This document shows, in pieces, positions 32,807-41,037 of a stretch of DNA of 64,000 nt (positions within the stretch are counted from its first letter, which is position 1; each line of letters opens with the position of its first letter). The notes under the pieces were generated by a model. That model was not told where the DNA came from, ran no database searches, and saw only the letters and a program-made list of their open reading frames with translations. Origin of the DNA: Clostridiales bacterium UBA6114 (GTDB lineage Bacteria > Bacillota > Clostridia > Oscillospirales > Butyricicoccaceae); assembly GCA_002423435.1 (NCBI GenBank), contig DIWE01000043.1:1-64000 (forward strand), given 5' to 3'. The translations under genes were made by a program, and so were the position numbers.

Positions 32807-32812
32807 GTTCAT
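32749..32812 (+). promoter_or_regulatory. Hairpin that sequesters the dehydratase ribosome-binding site
   Basis: Perfect 16-bp stem: ATGAACCTCCATTCGC (32749-32764) pairs with GCGAATGGAGGTTCAT (32797-32812), loop 32 nt. The 3' arm contains the GGAGG ribosome-binding site and reaches right up to the ATG at 32813. If formed, it would block translation. The first leader copy has the same stem at 32620-32632 / 32664-32676 with 13 bp. Confidence 0.75.
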
Positions 32813-34483
32813 ATGAGCAAAAAGAAACTGCGTAGCGATTTGGAGTTCGGCGTTGTCTGGGCCGAGCGTCGGGCCCTGCTCAAAGGCTTGGGCAAAACGG
32901 ATGAGGATCTGCGCAAGCCGCAGATTGCCGTCATCGATTCCTGGAGCGATATCAACAATGGCCATGTTCATCTCGGTGAGCTGGCCGAAAGAGCCGTCCA
33001 GGGCGTCAAGGATGCCGGTGGCACACCCTACCGTTTTCATACCATCGGCCTCTGCGATGGCGTAGCGTTCGTGGGTTCGGAGTACATCCTGCCAAGCCGC
33101 GACCTGATTGCCTGCGAAGTGGAAACCATCATCCAGGCTTACCGCATGGATGCCATGGTGCTTTTTGCAACCTGCGATAAGATCGTCCCGGCATACCTTA
33201 TGGCGGCTGCCCGTCTGGATATCCCCGCGATCATCGTCACCGGCGGCTATATGGTCACCGGTTACAACAGGGGAGAAAAAGTAAACTTCGTAAACGTCGG
33301 CCGTGCGGCCGGCGCCGTGAGTGCCGGCAGGATGACCCGCGACGAGTGCGAGACCATCATCGACGCGGCCTGCCCGGGCCCGGGCGCCTGTCCGCTTATG
33401 GGCACCGCCAATACCATGTGTATCGTCTGTGAGACCTTAGGGCTGAGTCTGCCCGGCAATTCCACGCTCTGCGCCCGCTCCGGGGAGCTGCGCGATATGG
33501 CCTATGAGGCCGGCAAGACCGTTATGAATCTATGGGAGAAGGGCATCACCGCCCGCCGGATTATCACGCGAAGCTCCATGGAGAATGCGATCCGCGTCTG
33601 CATGGCGGTGGGCGGTTCCAGTAACTCCCTAATCCATATCCCCGCCGTTGCCACGGAAGCCGAGCTCGACTTTAACTGCATCGACTTCTTCGACAAGGCC
33701 AGCCATGAGACCCCGCTGCTCGTCGGCATCACGCCGAACGGCCCTCACGTCATGGAAGATTTCGACCGTGCCGGCGGCCTCGGAGCCCTGTGCAATGAGA
33801 TGAAGGATCAGCTCTGTCTCGGCACCCTCACCGTAACGGGCAAGACCTTCGGTGAGAATATTGCCGGCAAGGCCGTGACTGATTACAGCGTCATCTACAG
33901 CAAGGATGAACCGAGTAGCAGCGAGGGCGCGCTCGCCGTTTTGAAGGGCAATATCTGCCCGGACGGCGCGCTCGTAAAGCAGTCCGCCGTTCCCAAAAAC
34001 CTCATGGCGTTTCGCGGTCCGGCAAAGGTCTACCACACCAATGAGGAGGGTATCAGGGCGATCCAGACCGGCGAGATCGAGGACGGCGATATCGTCGTGT
34101 TGTCCATGATGGGCGCCCGCGGCGGTCCCGGCGTCGTGTCCGCATTCCCCTTCACCTCCGAGCTTGCCGGCAGCAGGCTTTCCAAAACGGTCGCCATGAT
34201 TACCGACGGACGCTTTTCCGGCGCGACCGAAGGTGCCTGCATCGGCTACATGTCCCCGGAGGCGGCCATGTACGGCCCGCTGCTCGCGGTGAAAGACGGC
34301 GATATCATCTCTTACGACATCAATGCGCGTCAGCTGAACGTGGAGCTCTCCGACGAGGAGATCGCCCGCCGCCTGAGCGGCATTAAGCTTGACATCCATT
34401 ATCAGAAGGGATATCTGGGCATCTATCAGAAGACGGCCGGTTCCCTGACCAAGGGCTGTGTGCTTGCCGGCCGGCCCGAATAA
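32813..34483 (+). CDS. IlvD/Edd-family dehydratase (first copy)
   Basis: A 556-residue iron-sulfur dehydratase of the dihydroxy-acid dehydratase/6-phosphogluconate dehydratase family, removing water from a hydroxy-acid to give a 2-keto-acid. Conserved motifs are NNGHVHL, YILPSRDLIA, ATCDKIVPA, CPGPGACPLMGTANTM and SMMGARGGPG, with ITDGRFSGATEG near the end. Cluster cysteines occur in CDKI and GACPLMGT; an extra Cys occurs in GLCDGV where E. coli IlvD has Asp. In this catabolic setting a sugar-acid or other polyhydroxy-acid substrate is more likely than valine/isoleucine synthesis. The ATG at 32813 follows GGAGG held in a hairpin. Confidence 0.85.
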   Translation: MSKKKLRSDLEFGVVWAERRALLKGLGKTDEDLRKPQIAVIDSWSDINNGHVHLGELAERAVQGVKDAGGTPYRFHTIGLCDGVAFVGSEYILPSRDLIACEVETIIQAYRMDAMVLFATCDKIVPAYLMAAARLDIPAIIVTGGYMVTGYNRGEKVNFVNVGRAAGAVSAGRMTRDECETIIDAACPGPGACPLMGTANTMCIVCETLGLSLPGNSTLCARSGELRDMAYEAGKTVMNLWEKGITARRIITRSSMENAIRVCMAVGGSSNSLIHIPAVATEAELDFNCIDFFDKASHETPLLVGITPNGPHVMEDFDRAGGLGALCNEMKDQLCLGTLTVTGKTFGENIAGKAVTDYSVIYSKDEPSSSEGALAVLKGNICPDGALVKQSAVPKNLMAFRGPAKVYHTNEEGIRAIQTGEIEDGDIVVLSMMGARGGPGVVSAFPFTSELAGSRLSKTVAMITDGRFSGATEGACIGYMSPEAAMYGPLLAVKDGDIISYDINARQLNVELSDEEIARRLSGIKLDIHYQKGYLGIYQKTAGSLTKGCVLAGRPE

Positions 34484-34501
34484 AAAGGAATGGTCATAAC
34501 G

Positions 34502-36238
34502 ATGGAGAAAAAGACGCCGAAGCTGAGAAGCGATCTTCCGGTCAGCGTAGCCTGGGGCGACCGGTGTGCGCTGATGCGCGGACTTGGCTTTTCCAATGAG
34601 GACCTGAAGAAGCCGCATATCGGCATCATCAACACTTACAGCAGCATGAACCCGGGCCACGTGCACTTAAACCGTCTGGCTGCGGCCGTGACCGAGGGTG
34701 TCCGCGAGGCGGGCGGCCTTCCACTGCAGTTTAACGCTCTGAACCTTTGCGACGGGATCGTCGCTCCGCGCAGCGAATATACGCTGCCCAGCCGCGACCT
34801 GCTGGTTAACGAGGTCGAGGTCATTGTCGAGGCCAACCTTTTAGACGGAATGGTTCTGCTCGGCACCTGCGACAAAATAATCCCCGGCCTCTTGATGGCC
34901 GCCGCCCGCCTGGATCTCCCCGCTATTATGGTGACGGGCGGTTACATGGGCCAGGGCTACGCCGACGGGAAGCCGATAAACTACATTGATATCGGAGCCT
35001 CGGTAAGCGAGATGCTGGAAGGCCGCCGATCCATGCAGAGTGTAATGGCCGTGATCGACGGGGCGTGCCCCGCCCCCGGCGCCTGCGACATGATGGGCAC
35101 GGCCAACACGATGGCTCTGGTCAGCGAAGCGCTGGGTATGAGCCTGCCCGGAAACGGGTCCATCGCCGCAAGTAGTCTGCCTCTCGACGAAATGGCGCGC
35201 GAGGCCGGCCGCCGGATCATGGAGCTCTGGAGAGACGGAGTGACGGCCCGGCAGGTTATCACGCGAAAGTCCATAAAAAACGCCGTCAAGGTCTGTATGG
35301 CGGTGGGCGGCTCAACAAACTCCCTTGTTCATATCCCCGCCATCGCGGACGAGGCGGAGATAGACCTGGATGTGCCGGATGTGTTCGACCAGGCCAGCTT
35401 CAATATCCCGCTTCTGGTCCGCGTGCGCCCCAACGGCCCCCACAGCATCTGTCAGATGGAGAATGCCGGAGGCCTGCGGGCAGTCATGAACGAGCTGCGC
35501 GACCATCTGGATCTCGACTGCCTCACGGTGAACCTGCACACGACAGGTGAAAACATCGAGGGCCACGCCATACGGGATACCGAGGTCATTCGCCCGATAG
35601 AAAACAGCTATCAGTCCCAGGGCGGCATTGCCATTCTGCGCGGAAACATCTGTCCGCAGGGAGCCGCCGTAAAGCAGTCCGCCGTTCCCGAGAGCCTCAT
35701 GTCGTTTCGCGGTCCGGCCCGCATCTTTTACCATGAGCAGGCGGCCTGCGAGGCGCTGACAAGCGGCGCTATCAGGCCCGGCGACGCGGTCGTCATCCTG
35801 TTTCAGGGCGCAAAGGCGGGCCCCGGGCTTGCCTCCACCGCAAACTTTACGTTCCAGCTTGCCGGCAGCGAGCTTTCGGAATCCATCTGCATGATTACCG
35901 ACGGACGCTTCTCCGGCGCTTCCCGCGGTGCGGCGATCGGCTACGTGTCGCCGGAGGCGGCCATGCACGGCCCGATCGCGGCTGTTCGGGACGGCGATAT
36001 CATCGCCTATGATATCCAAAAGCGCACTCTGAACGCAGAGCTCTCCGGCGAGGAGATCTCCCGCCGTCTGCGTGAGCCGCTGCATGAGATAAAATACCGC
36101 AAGGGCTATCTCGGCATCTATCAGCGCTGCGTGACCTCGCTCTTAAAGGGCGCAATCGTAAGAGGCGATCCGACGGACGAAAAGCGTGAAGCTTTTAAGG
36201 TAGAACCGGCCGGCAACAATAAAGTCACAGGGAGGTAA
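34502..36238 (+). CDS. IlvD/Edd-family dehydratase (second copy)
   Basis: 578 residues, a paralog of the preceding gene with the same motif set: NPGHVHL, YTLPSRDLL, GTCDKIIPG, CPAPGACDMMGTANTM, and ITDGRFSGASRG near the end. It has the same LCDGI cysteine as its neighbour. It carries a C-terminal tail of about 25 extra residues. The ATG at 34502 is preferred to 34490 because AAGGAATGG lies about 9 nt before it. The two proteins could act on two substrates, on two steps, or as a mixed dimer. The fdrA-like gene follows after 6 bp. Confidence 0.85.
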   Translation: MEKKTPKLRSDLPVSVAWGDRCALMRGLGFSNEDLKKPHIGIINTYSSMNPGHVHLNRLAAAVTEGVREAGGLPLQFNALNLCDGIVAPRSEYTLPSRDLLVNEVEVIVEANLLDGMVLLGTCDKIIPGLLMAAARLDLPAIMVTGGYMGQGYADGKPINYIDIGASVSEMLEGRRSMQSVMAVIDGACPAPGACDMMGTANTMALVSEALGMSLPGNGSIAASSLPLDEMAREAGRRIMELWRDGVTARQVITRKSIKNAVKVCMAVGGSTNSLVHIPAIADEAEIDLDVPDVFDQASFNIPLLVRVRPNGPHSICQMENAGGLRAVMNELRDHLDLDCLTVNLHTTGENIEGHAIRDTEVIRPIENSYQSQGGIAILRGNICPQGAAVKQSAVPESLMSFRGPARIFYHEQAACEALTSGAIRPGDAVVILFQGAKAGPGLASTANFTFQLAGSELSESICMITDGRFSGASRGAAIGYVSPEAAMHGPIAAVRDGDIIAYDIQKRTLNAELSGEEISRRLREPLHEIKYRKGYLGIYQRCVTSLLKGAIVRGDPTDEKREAFKVEPAGNNKVTGR

Positions 36239-36244
36239 ACAAGG

Positions 36245-37810
36245 GTGATTACAGCGATCATCATCAACGGAATCTATATGGACTCCACGTTCCTGATGCG
36301 CCTTTCAAGGGACATCAAGGGGATCGGGGGAGTGAACAGGGCGACCGCCGTCATGGGTACGGAAATGAACAAGACAGTGCTCGACGAGTTCGGAGCCCTT
36401 GATGAAAAGACTCAAAAGGCGGGTCCGAACGATCTTGTGATTGCGCTGGACATCGAGGACCTCGGGCTATGCGGCAAAGTGACGGAATTTGTCAGGGAGG
36501 TCATGAGTAAGCAGAATGAGCCGGCGGTAGGAGAGGAAGGTCCCAGGAGCTATCCCTCCATTGAGGCGGCCTGCGGGGCGGAAAAGCCGAATCTCGCGAT
36601 AATATCGCTCCCCGGCGAGTTTGCCGCGGAAGAGGGCATCAACGCGCTCGAGAACGGCATGCACGTCTTCATGTTCAGCGACAACGTACTTCTTAAGGAT
36701 GAAATGGAAATGAAGCGCATCGGCCGCGAGAAGGGTCTGCTGGTGATGGGCCCCGGCGCCGGTACCGCGATCCTGGACGGCATCTCCGTCGGAATTATGA
36801 GCAAGGTGCGCCCCGGCCCCGTCGGTATTGTCGCAGCCAGCGGCAGCGGCCTGCAGGAGGTCGCGATGCTGGTGCACCGGTACGGGCTGGGCGTGACCCA
36901 AGCCATCGGCACCGGCGGACGCGATCTCTCGAAGGACGTGGGCGGCAGCACGATGCTTATGGGCATCCGGATGCTGAAGGAAGACCCTGACGTCGGCGTG
37001 ATCGTCCTCATATCCAAACCTCCTCATCCCGATACCATGGAAAAGATCTTCGCGGAAGTGAAGAAATGCCAAAAACCCGTCGTCATCTTCTTTTTGGGCG
37101 GAGACCGTGAAACCGTGAAGAAATCCGGCGCCTTTTATGCAGCGACGCTGGAGGAAGCGGCCCTCATGGCGGTCACGATTGCCCGCGGCGGGAAGCCGGC
37201 CGAGACCGACTACGTGGCCGAGTGCAAAGCGGAGCTCGAGAAAATGGCAAGGGCGGAGAAGGCAAAGCTTCGTCCGGGGCAGAAGTATCTGCGCGGCTTG
37301 TTTTGCGGCGGCACGCACAGCGAGGAAGCCGTCGTGCTGATGCAGAACTTTGTACCCGATCTGCATTCCAATATCAAGTTCGGCAGGACGGAGTTTCTTA
37401 AAAACCGTCACATAAGCCTTAAAAACTCCCTTGTGGACATGGGCGATGAGGAGTTTACCAAAGGACGCCCGCATCCTGTCATCGACCCGTCGATCATGAA
37501 CGACCGCCTGCTTCAGGAAGGCAGGGACCCCGCCGTCGGCGTCATCCTGTTCGACCTGCTGCTCGGCTATGCGGTCCACGAAAATCCCGCGGGCACCATC
37601 GCGGAGACGATCAGGCAGATCCGCGAGGAGAGCGAGGCGGAAGGCCGATACATCAGCATGGTGGCCTCCGTCTGCGGCACGGATCTCGACCCTCAGGGCT
37701 TTGATGCGCAGAAGCGCTGCCTTGAGAGACTGGGCGTACACGTGCTGGAGAGTAATGGCAGAGCCGCCCTGCTGGCAGGCATGATCGTATCCGAAGGAGG
37801 AAAAAAATGA
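36245..37810 (+). CDS. FdrA-family acyl-CoA-synthetase-like protein, AllF-like
   Basis: A 521-residue protein related to the succinyl-CoA synthetase fold, of the FdrA/AllF type. Signs are GPGAGTAILDGISVGIMSKVRPGPVGIVAASGSGLQEV, GLGVTQAIGTGGRDLS, and VILFDLLLGYAVHENPAG near the C-terminus. In E. coli AllF is the part of oxamate carbamoyltransferase thought to handle the acyl/carbamoyl-phosphate reaction. It begins with GTG at 36245 after GGGAGG and overlaps the second DUF1116 gene by 4 bp (ATGA), so the two products are made together. Confidence 0.88.
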   Translation: MITAIIINGIYMDSTFLMRLSRDIKGIGGVNRATAVMGTEMNKTVLDEFGALDEKTQKAGPNDLVIALDIEDLGLCGKVTEFVREVMSKQNEPAVGEEGPRSYPSIEAACGAEKPNLAIISLPGEFAAEEGINALENGMHVFMFSDNVLLKDEMEMKRIGREKGLLVMGPGAGTAILDGISVGIMSKVRPGPVGIVAASGSGLQEVAMLVHRYGLGVTQAIGTGGRDLSKDVGGSTMLMGIRMLKEDPDVGVIVLISKPPHPDTMEKIFAEVKKCQKPVVIFFLGGDRETVKKSGAFYAATLEEAALMAVTIARGGKPAETDYVAECKAELEKMARAEKAKLRPGQKYLRGLFCGGTHSEEAVVLMQNFVPDLHSNIKFGRTEFLKNRHISLKNSLVDMGDEEFTKGRPHPVIDPSIMNDRLLQEGRDPAVGVILFDLLLGYAVHENPAGTIAETIRQIREESEAEGRYISMVASVCGTDLDPQGFDAQKRCLERLGVHVLESNGRAALLAGMIVSEGGKK

Positions 37811-39216
37811 GTCAGATTATCGGAAAGATCTCTGCAATTAATCTTGGCACGACGAACTTTGCCGAGGGCCTGCGTCAGCAGGGTGTTCACACCTCCCAGA
37901 TCAGCTGGAAGCCCCCGGTCGACGCAGCTTTACTGCGCCGTCTTAAGAAGCTGGAGGATAACGGCCTTCTGGAAAAGATCGAGGCGGCGAACGAGCTTGC
38001 GCTCTCACGCATGCTCGATTGTGAACCGTACTTCATCGGCATCCGCCGGGTACTGGACGTCGTCCCCGGCATGAAGCCCAACATGGTCCTCCATTCGGGC
38101 CCTCCGATCGAGTGGAATGAGATGGTCCCCGCCCAGCAAAACGGCGTTATTGGCGCCGTGCTGCATGAGAAGCTGGCCAAGACGGGGGAAGAGGCGCGCG
38201 GCATGATCGAAGCGGGCGAGATCCTGGTCGAGTCCGCAAACGACCATTACTGCGTGGGTGCCGGCATCGGCATTATTTCCCCGAGCATGGTGATCAATGT
38301 TTCCCGCGACCGCAAGACCGGCCTCGAGGGCTACTGCATCCCGTTCGAGGGACGCGTCGGCCTGGGAGTTTGGGGTGTCTACAACGAAGAAGTCGAAAAG
38401 AACCTGCAGTACATCGAAAACGAATTCGCACCTGCGGTCACCGCGGCCTTGGAGAAGTTCGGGGGGATCAACGTGCGCAGCATCATTGCCAAGGGCCTGC
38501 AGATGGGAGACGACATGCACACCCGTCAGACCGCGGGAGGGCTTCTGCTCGTAAACGATATCGTGCCGATGATGCTGGGGGCCGGCATCGACAGCGAGAT
38601 CACCATGCGCTGCATCGAGCAGTTTACCGCAACGGAGAGGTGGTTCCACCCGGTGTGCCTTTCCGCGTCGATGGCGATTGCACGCTGCCCCATGGGTATT
38701 CCTCACTGCACGATCGTCACGAACAGCGTGCAAAACGGCGTCAAGACCGCGATCAAGGTGGCAGGTCTTGGCGACAAGTGGTACTACGCGGACGCGCCCA
38801 CGTTGAACGGCTCCTACTTCTCCTCGGAATGGGGGCCCGAGACCGCGATCCCATATATCGGCGACAGCACCGTAAGCGAACTTTGCGGCAGCGGCGGCTT
38901 TTCCGCCGCGGCGTCACCCGTGGTGCTTTTGCTTCGCAACGGCGGCTACCGCGAAGCAATTGCGCAGAGCGAGGAAATGAAGCTGATTTGCGCGGGTATT
39001 AACCGCAATTATCCGATTCCTTTGCTGGGATTTACCGGCCCGGGTCTCGGAATCGATATCCGCAAGGTTGTTCGATCGGGGATTACTCCCATTATGCACG
39101 GCGGTATCATCTCCCGCCAGGGCGGCCAAATCGGCGCCGGCGCGGCCCGGTTCCCGATGGGCCACTATGTTGATGCCCTGCGCGACTTTGCGGCAAAGGG
39201 GGAAGCGGAGAACTGA
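37807..39216 (+). CDS. DUF1116 protein, AllG-like (second copy)
   Basis: A 469-residue DUF1116 protein, about 35 residues longer at the N-terminus than the copy at 25968. It shows the same pattern: RRVLDVVPGMKPNMVLHSGPPI, VIGAVLHEKLAKT, FEGRVGLGVWGVYN, and GFTGPGLGIDIRKVVRSGITPIMHGGI. It overlaps fdrA by 4 bp, so it is the likely direct partner of the FdrA protein. Having two DUF1116 paralogs but one FdrA and one DUF2877 is unusual. Confidence 0.88.
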   Translation: MSQIIGKISAINLGTTNFAEGLRQQGVHTSQISWKPPVDAALLRRLKKLEDNGLLEKIEAANELALSRMLDCEPYFIGIRRVLDVVPGMKPNMVLHSGPPIEWNEMVPAQQNGVIGAVLHEKLAKTGEEARGMIEAGEILVESANDHYCVGAGIGIISPSMVINVSRDRKTGLEGYCIPFEGRVGLGVWGVYNEEVEKNLQYIENEFAPAVTAALEKFGGINVRSIIAKGLQMGDDMHTRQTAGGLLLVNDIVPMMLGAGIDSEITMRCIEQFTATERWFHPVCLSASMAIARCPMGIPHCTIVTNSVQNGVKTAIKVAGLGDKWYYADAPTLNGSYFSSEWGPETAIPYIGDSTVSELCGSGGFSAAASPVVLLLRNGGYREAIAQSEEMKLICAGINRNYPIPLLGFTGPGLGIDIRKVVRSGITPIMHGGIISRQGGQIGAGAARFPMGHYVDALRDFAAKGEAEN

Positions 39217-39375
39217 ATCAGAAATAAGTAAAACAGGGAAAAGCACGGAAAGGATGTTTCGGCGCTTTAAGGGAGAGATCGTCGAGCTTTCCCGAAAAGG
39301 CGGCTGGGAAAAAACAACAGATTGCCTCTTATGAAAATAAAAGCGAAAACAAAAATGCTGAAGGAGAAAATGAAC

Positions 39376-40431
39376 ATGAAAAGATTTTTGGCACTGATTC
39401 TGGCTATGGTCATTGTACTGTCTCTGGCGGCTTGCGCTGGCAATTCCGGAAACCAACCCGCCGCCTCCGGCAGCGGCTCAGAAACCCAATCCGCCGCCGG
39501 CTCCAATACCGCTTCCGCCCCTCAGAAAACCATGAAGCTTGGCGGCATTTTTGCAGCGGATACTGCCGGCGGCATTGCGGCTCTGGAATTCTGCGATCTC
39601 GTTGAAAAATACACCAACGGTGAAATTCATGTGGATTACTATCCCTCCGAGCAGTTGGGCACAGAGCAGGAAATGGTTGAATCCGTCAATATGGGCGCTC
39701 TCGACTTTACTTTCCCGTCCGCTTCGGTTTGCGGTCTGTTTTCAAAGGAACTTTTGATTTTCCCCCTTCCTTTTGTCGTGGACGACTGGGATCACTTGGA
39801 TCGCATCATGAAAGGCGATATCGGAGACGAGCTTCTGTCCGGCATTGAAAGCAGCACCGATCTGAAGGTCGTGGCCGCGAACTGGTATCGTGAGCCGCGC
39901 TATCTGTATGCGAATAAGCCGGTGAAAACGCTGGATGATCTCAAAGGCGTTCGCATTCGTGTCCCGGAAAACGTTACCTATGTTAAGGGCTGGGGCCGGC
40001 TGGGAGCTTCGCCCACCCCGATGGCTCTGAGTGAAGTATATACCGCGATTCAGACCGGCGCTCTGGACGCGGCGGAAACCACAATCGGTACTTATATGAC
40101 ACAGGGCACTTACGCGGTTGCGCCTTACCTGATGATGACCGAACACGTTTATGAATCGAACCTTCTCCTCACCAACAAGAATCTGTTTGACGGCCTCACA
40201 GAGTCTCAACAGGAAGCGATTATGAAGGCCGGCGAAGAAGCCGGAGTTAAGCACCAGGAAGCTGTCAAATCAATTCTCGAAGACGAGCTTAAATTCCTGC
40301 AGGATAACGGCGTTACCGTTGTTGACGTTGACCGCGAGGACTGGGTTGCCCGCATGGACGGCCTGGCCGATGAAATCTGGGACGTATGGGGAAATGAAAC
40401 TCTGTACGGCAGAATGCGCGCTCTCGCATAA
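39376..40431 (+). CDS. TRAP transporter solute-binding lipoprotein, DctP family (second DctP)
   Basis: A 351-residue receptor of a three-part TRAP importer. The signal peptide MKRFLALILAMVIVLSLAAC ends in a lipobox with the lipid-bearing Cys at about residue 20. A Ser/Ala/Gly-rich linker follows, then the DctP fold with DDLKGVRIRVPENVTYVKGW, including the conserved ligand-binding Arg, and TPMALSEVYTAIQTGALDAAE. The ATG at 39376 is preferred over 39370 because the AAGGAG site is about 10 nt before it. Permease genes follow. Confidence 0.9.
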   Translation: MKRFLALILAMVIVLSLAACAGNSGNQPAASGSGSETQSAAGSNTASAPQKTMKLGGIFAADTAGGIAALEFCDLVEKYTNGEIHVDYYPSEQLGTEQEMVESVNMGALDFTFPSASVCGLFSKELLIFPLPFVVDDWDHLDRIMKGDIGDELLSGIESSTDLKVVAANWYREPRYLYANKPVKTLDDLKGVRIRVPENVTYVKGWGRLGASPTPMALSEVYTAIQTGALDAAETTIGTYMTQGTYAVAPYLMMTEHVYESNLLLTNKNLFDGLTESQQEAIMKAGEEAGVKHQEAVKSILEDELKFLQDNGVTVVDVDREDWVARMDGLADEIWDVWGNETLYGRMRALA

Positions 40432-40464
40432 CCGCAGGCCCCCTGATTGTTTCGTTTTGCGGCT

Positions 40465-40504
40465 TTTATCAGGAAGAACGGCGTACGCCGTTCTTCCTGA
40501 TAAA
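40465..40504 (+). promoter_or_regulatory. 40-nt perfect palindrome between receptor and permease genes
   Basis: A fully self-complementary 40-nt sequence centred on GCGTACGC, with arms TTTATCAGGAAGAACGGCG and its complement. It lies 33 bp after the receptor stop. No long T run follows, so it probably protects the receptor mRNA end or reduces permease expression. Confidence 0.7.
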
Positions 40505-40533
40505 GTTGCCTATACATTTTAGGAGGTTTAGAT

Positions 40534-41037
40534 ATGAAATTGGTGAATATATTGTTAAGGATTAAGAAGGGAATAGAAAAAATTTTTCTGTGGCTGTCGA
40601 TATTCCTGCTCTTTACCATTTTTATTCTGATGCTTTTGCAGGTGTTTCGCAGATATGTGCTGAACGACGCGTATTTCTGGGTGGAGGAGGTTTGCCGGCT
40701 GGCCCAAATCTGGATTGTGTTTCTTGCATCGCCCCTGGTGCTTAAGCGCGCCGAACATCCGAGCTTCGGAGGCGTTCCCGCCTGCCTCAATAACAAGGGC
40801 AAGAAATTGATTTGGATTCTGAGCATGCTACTGGTCATTATGACCGGCTGGTGGATCGGTTATTACGGCATCCAGCTGATGTACACCTCCACTTACGAAA
40901 GCGCGAATGGGATTCCACGCTGGATGGCGATTCTTCCCGCCGTCATCGGGGGATGCTGGACCGTTGTGGAAGCGGTTTATAAAATTATAACAATCATCCG
41001 GCTGAATCCCGAGGAGGTAAAGAAATGGAAAGTGTAA
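40534..41037 (+). CDS. TRAP transporter small permease, DctQ family (second)
   Basis: A 167-residue membrane protein with four hydrophobic segments. The DctQ signature LLQVFRRYVLNDAYFWVEEVCRLAQIW appears near residues 30-60. AGGAGG precedes the ATG. It overlaps the dctM gene by 13 bp, so the two permease subunits are translationally coupled. Confidence 0.88.
   Translation: MKLVNILLRIKKGIEKIFLWLSIFLLFTIFILMLLQVFRRYVLNDAYFWVEEVCRLAQIWIVFLASPLVLKRAEHPSFGGVPACLNNKGKKLIWILSMLLVIMTGWWIGYYGIQLMYTSTYESANGIPRWMAILPAVIGGCWTVVEAVYKIITIIRLNPEEVKKWKV

Noticed and set aside
36467..37741. 424-codon open frame on the minus strand opposite fdrA
   Set aside because: It lies wholly within a clear gene and has the amino-acid bias of an antisense shadow.
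39254..39334. 26-codon ORF before the second DctP gene, with GGAAAGG upstream
   Set aside because: Short, no family and no coupling to the next gene; could be a chance frame.
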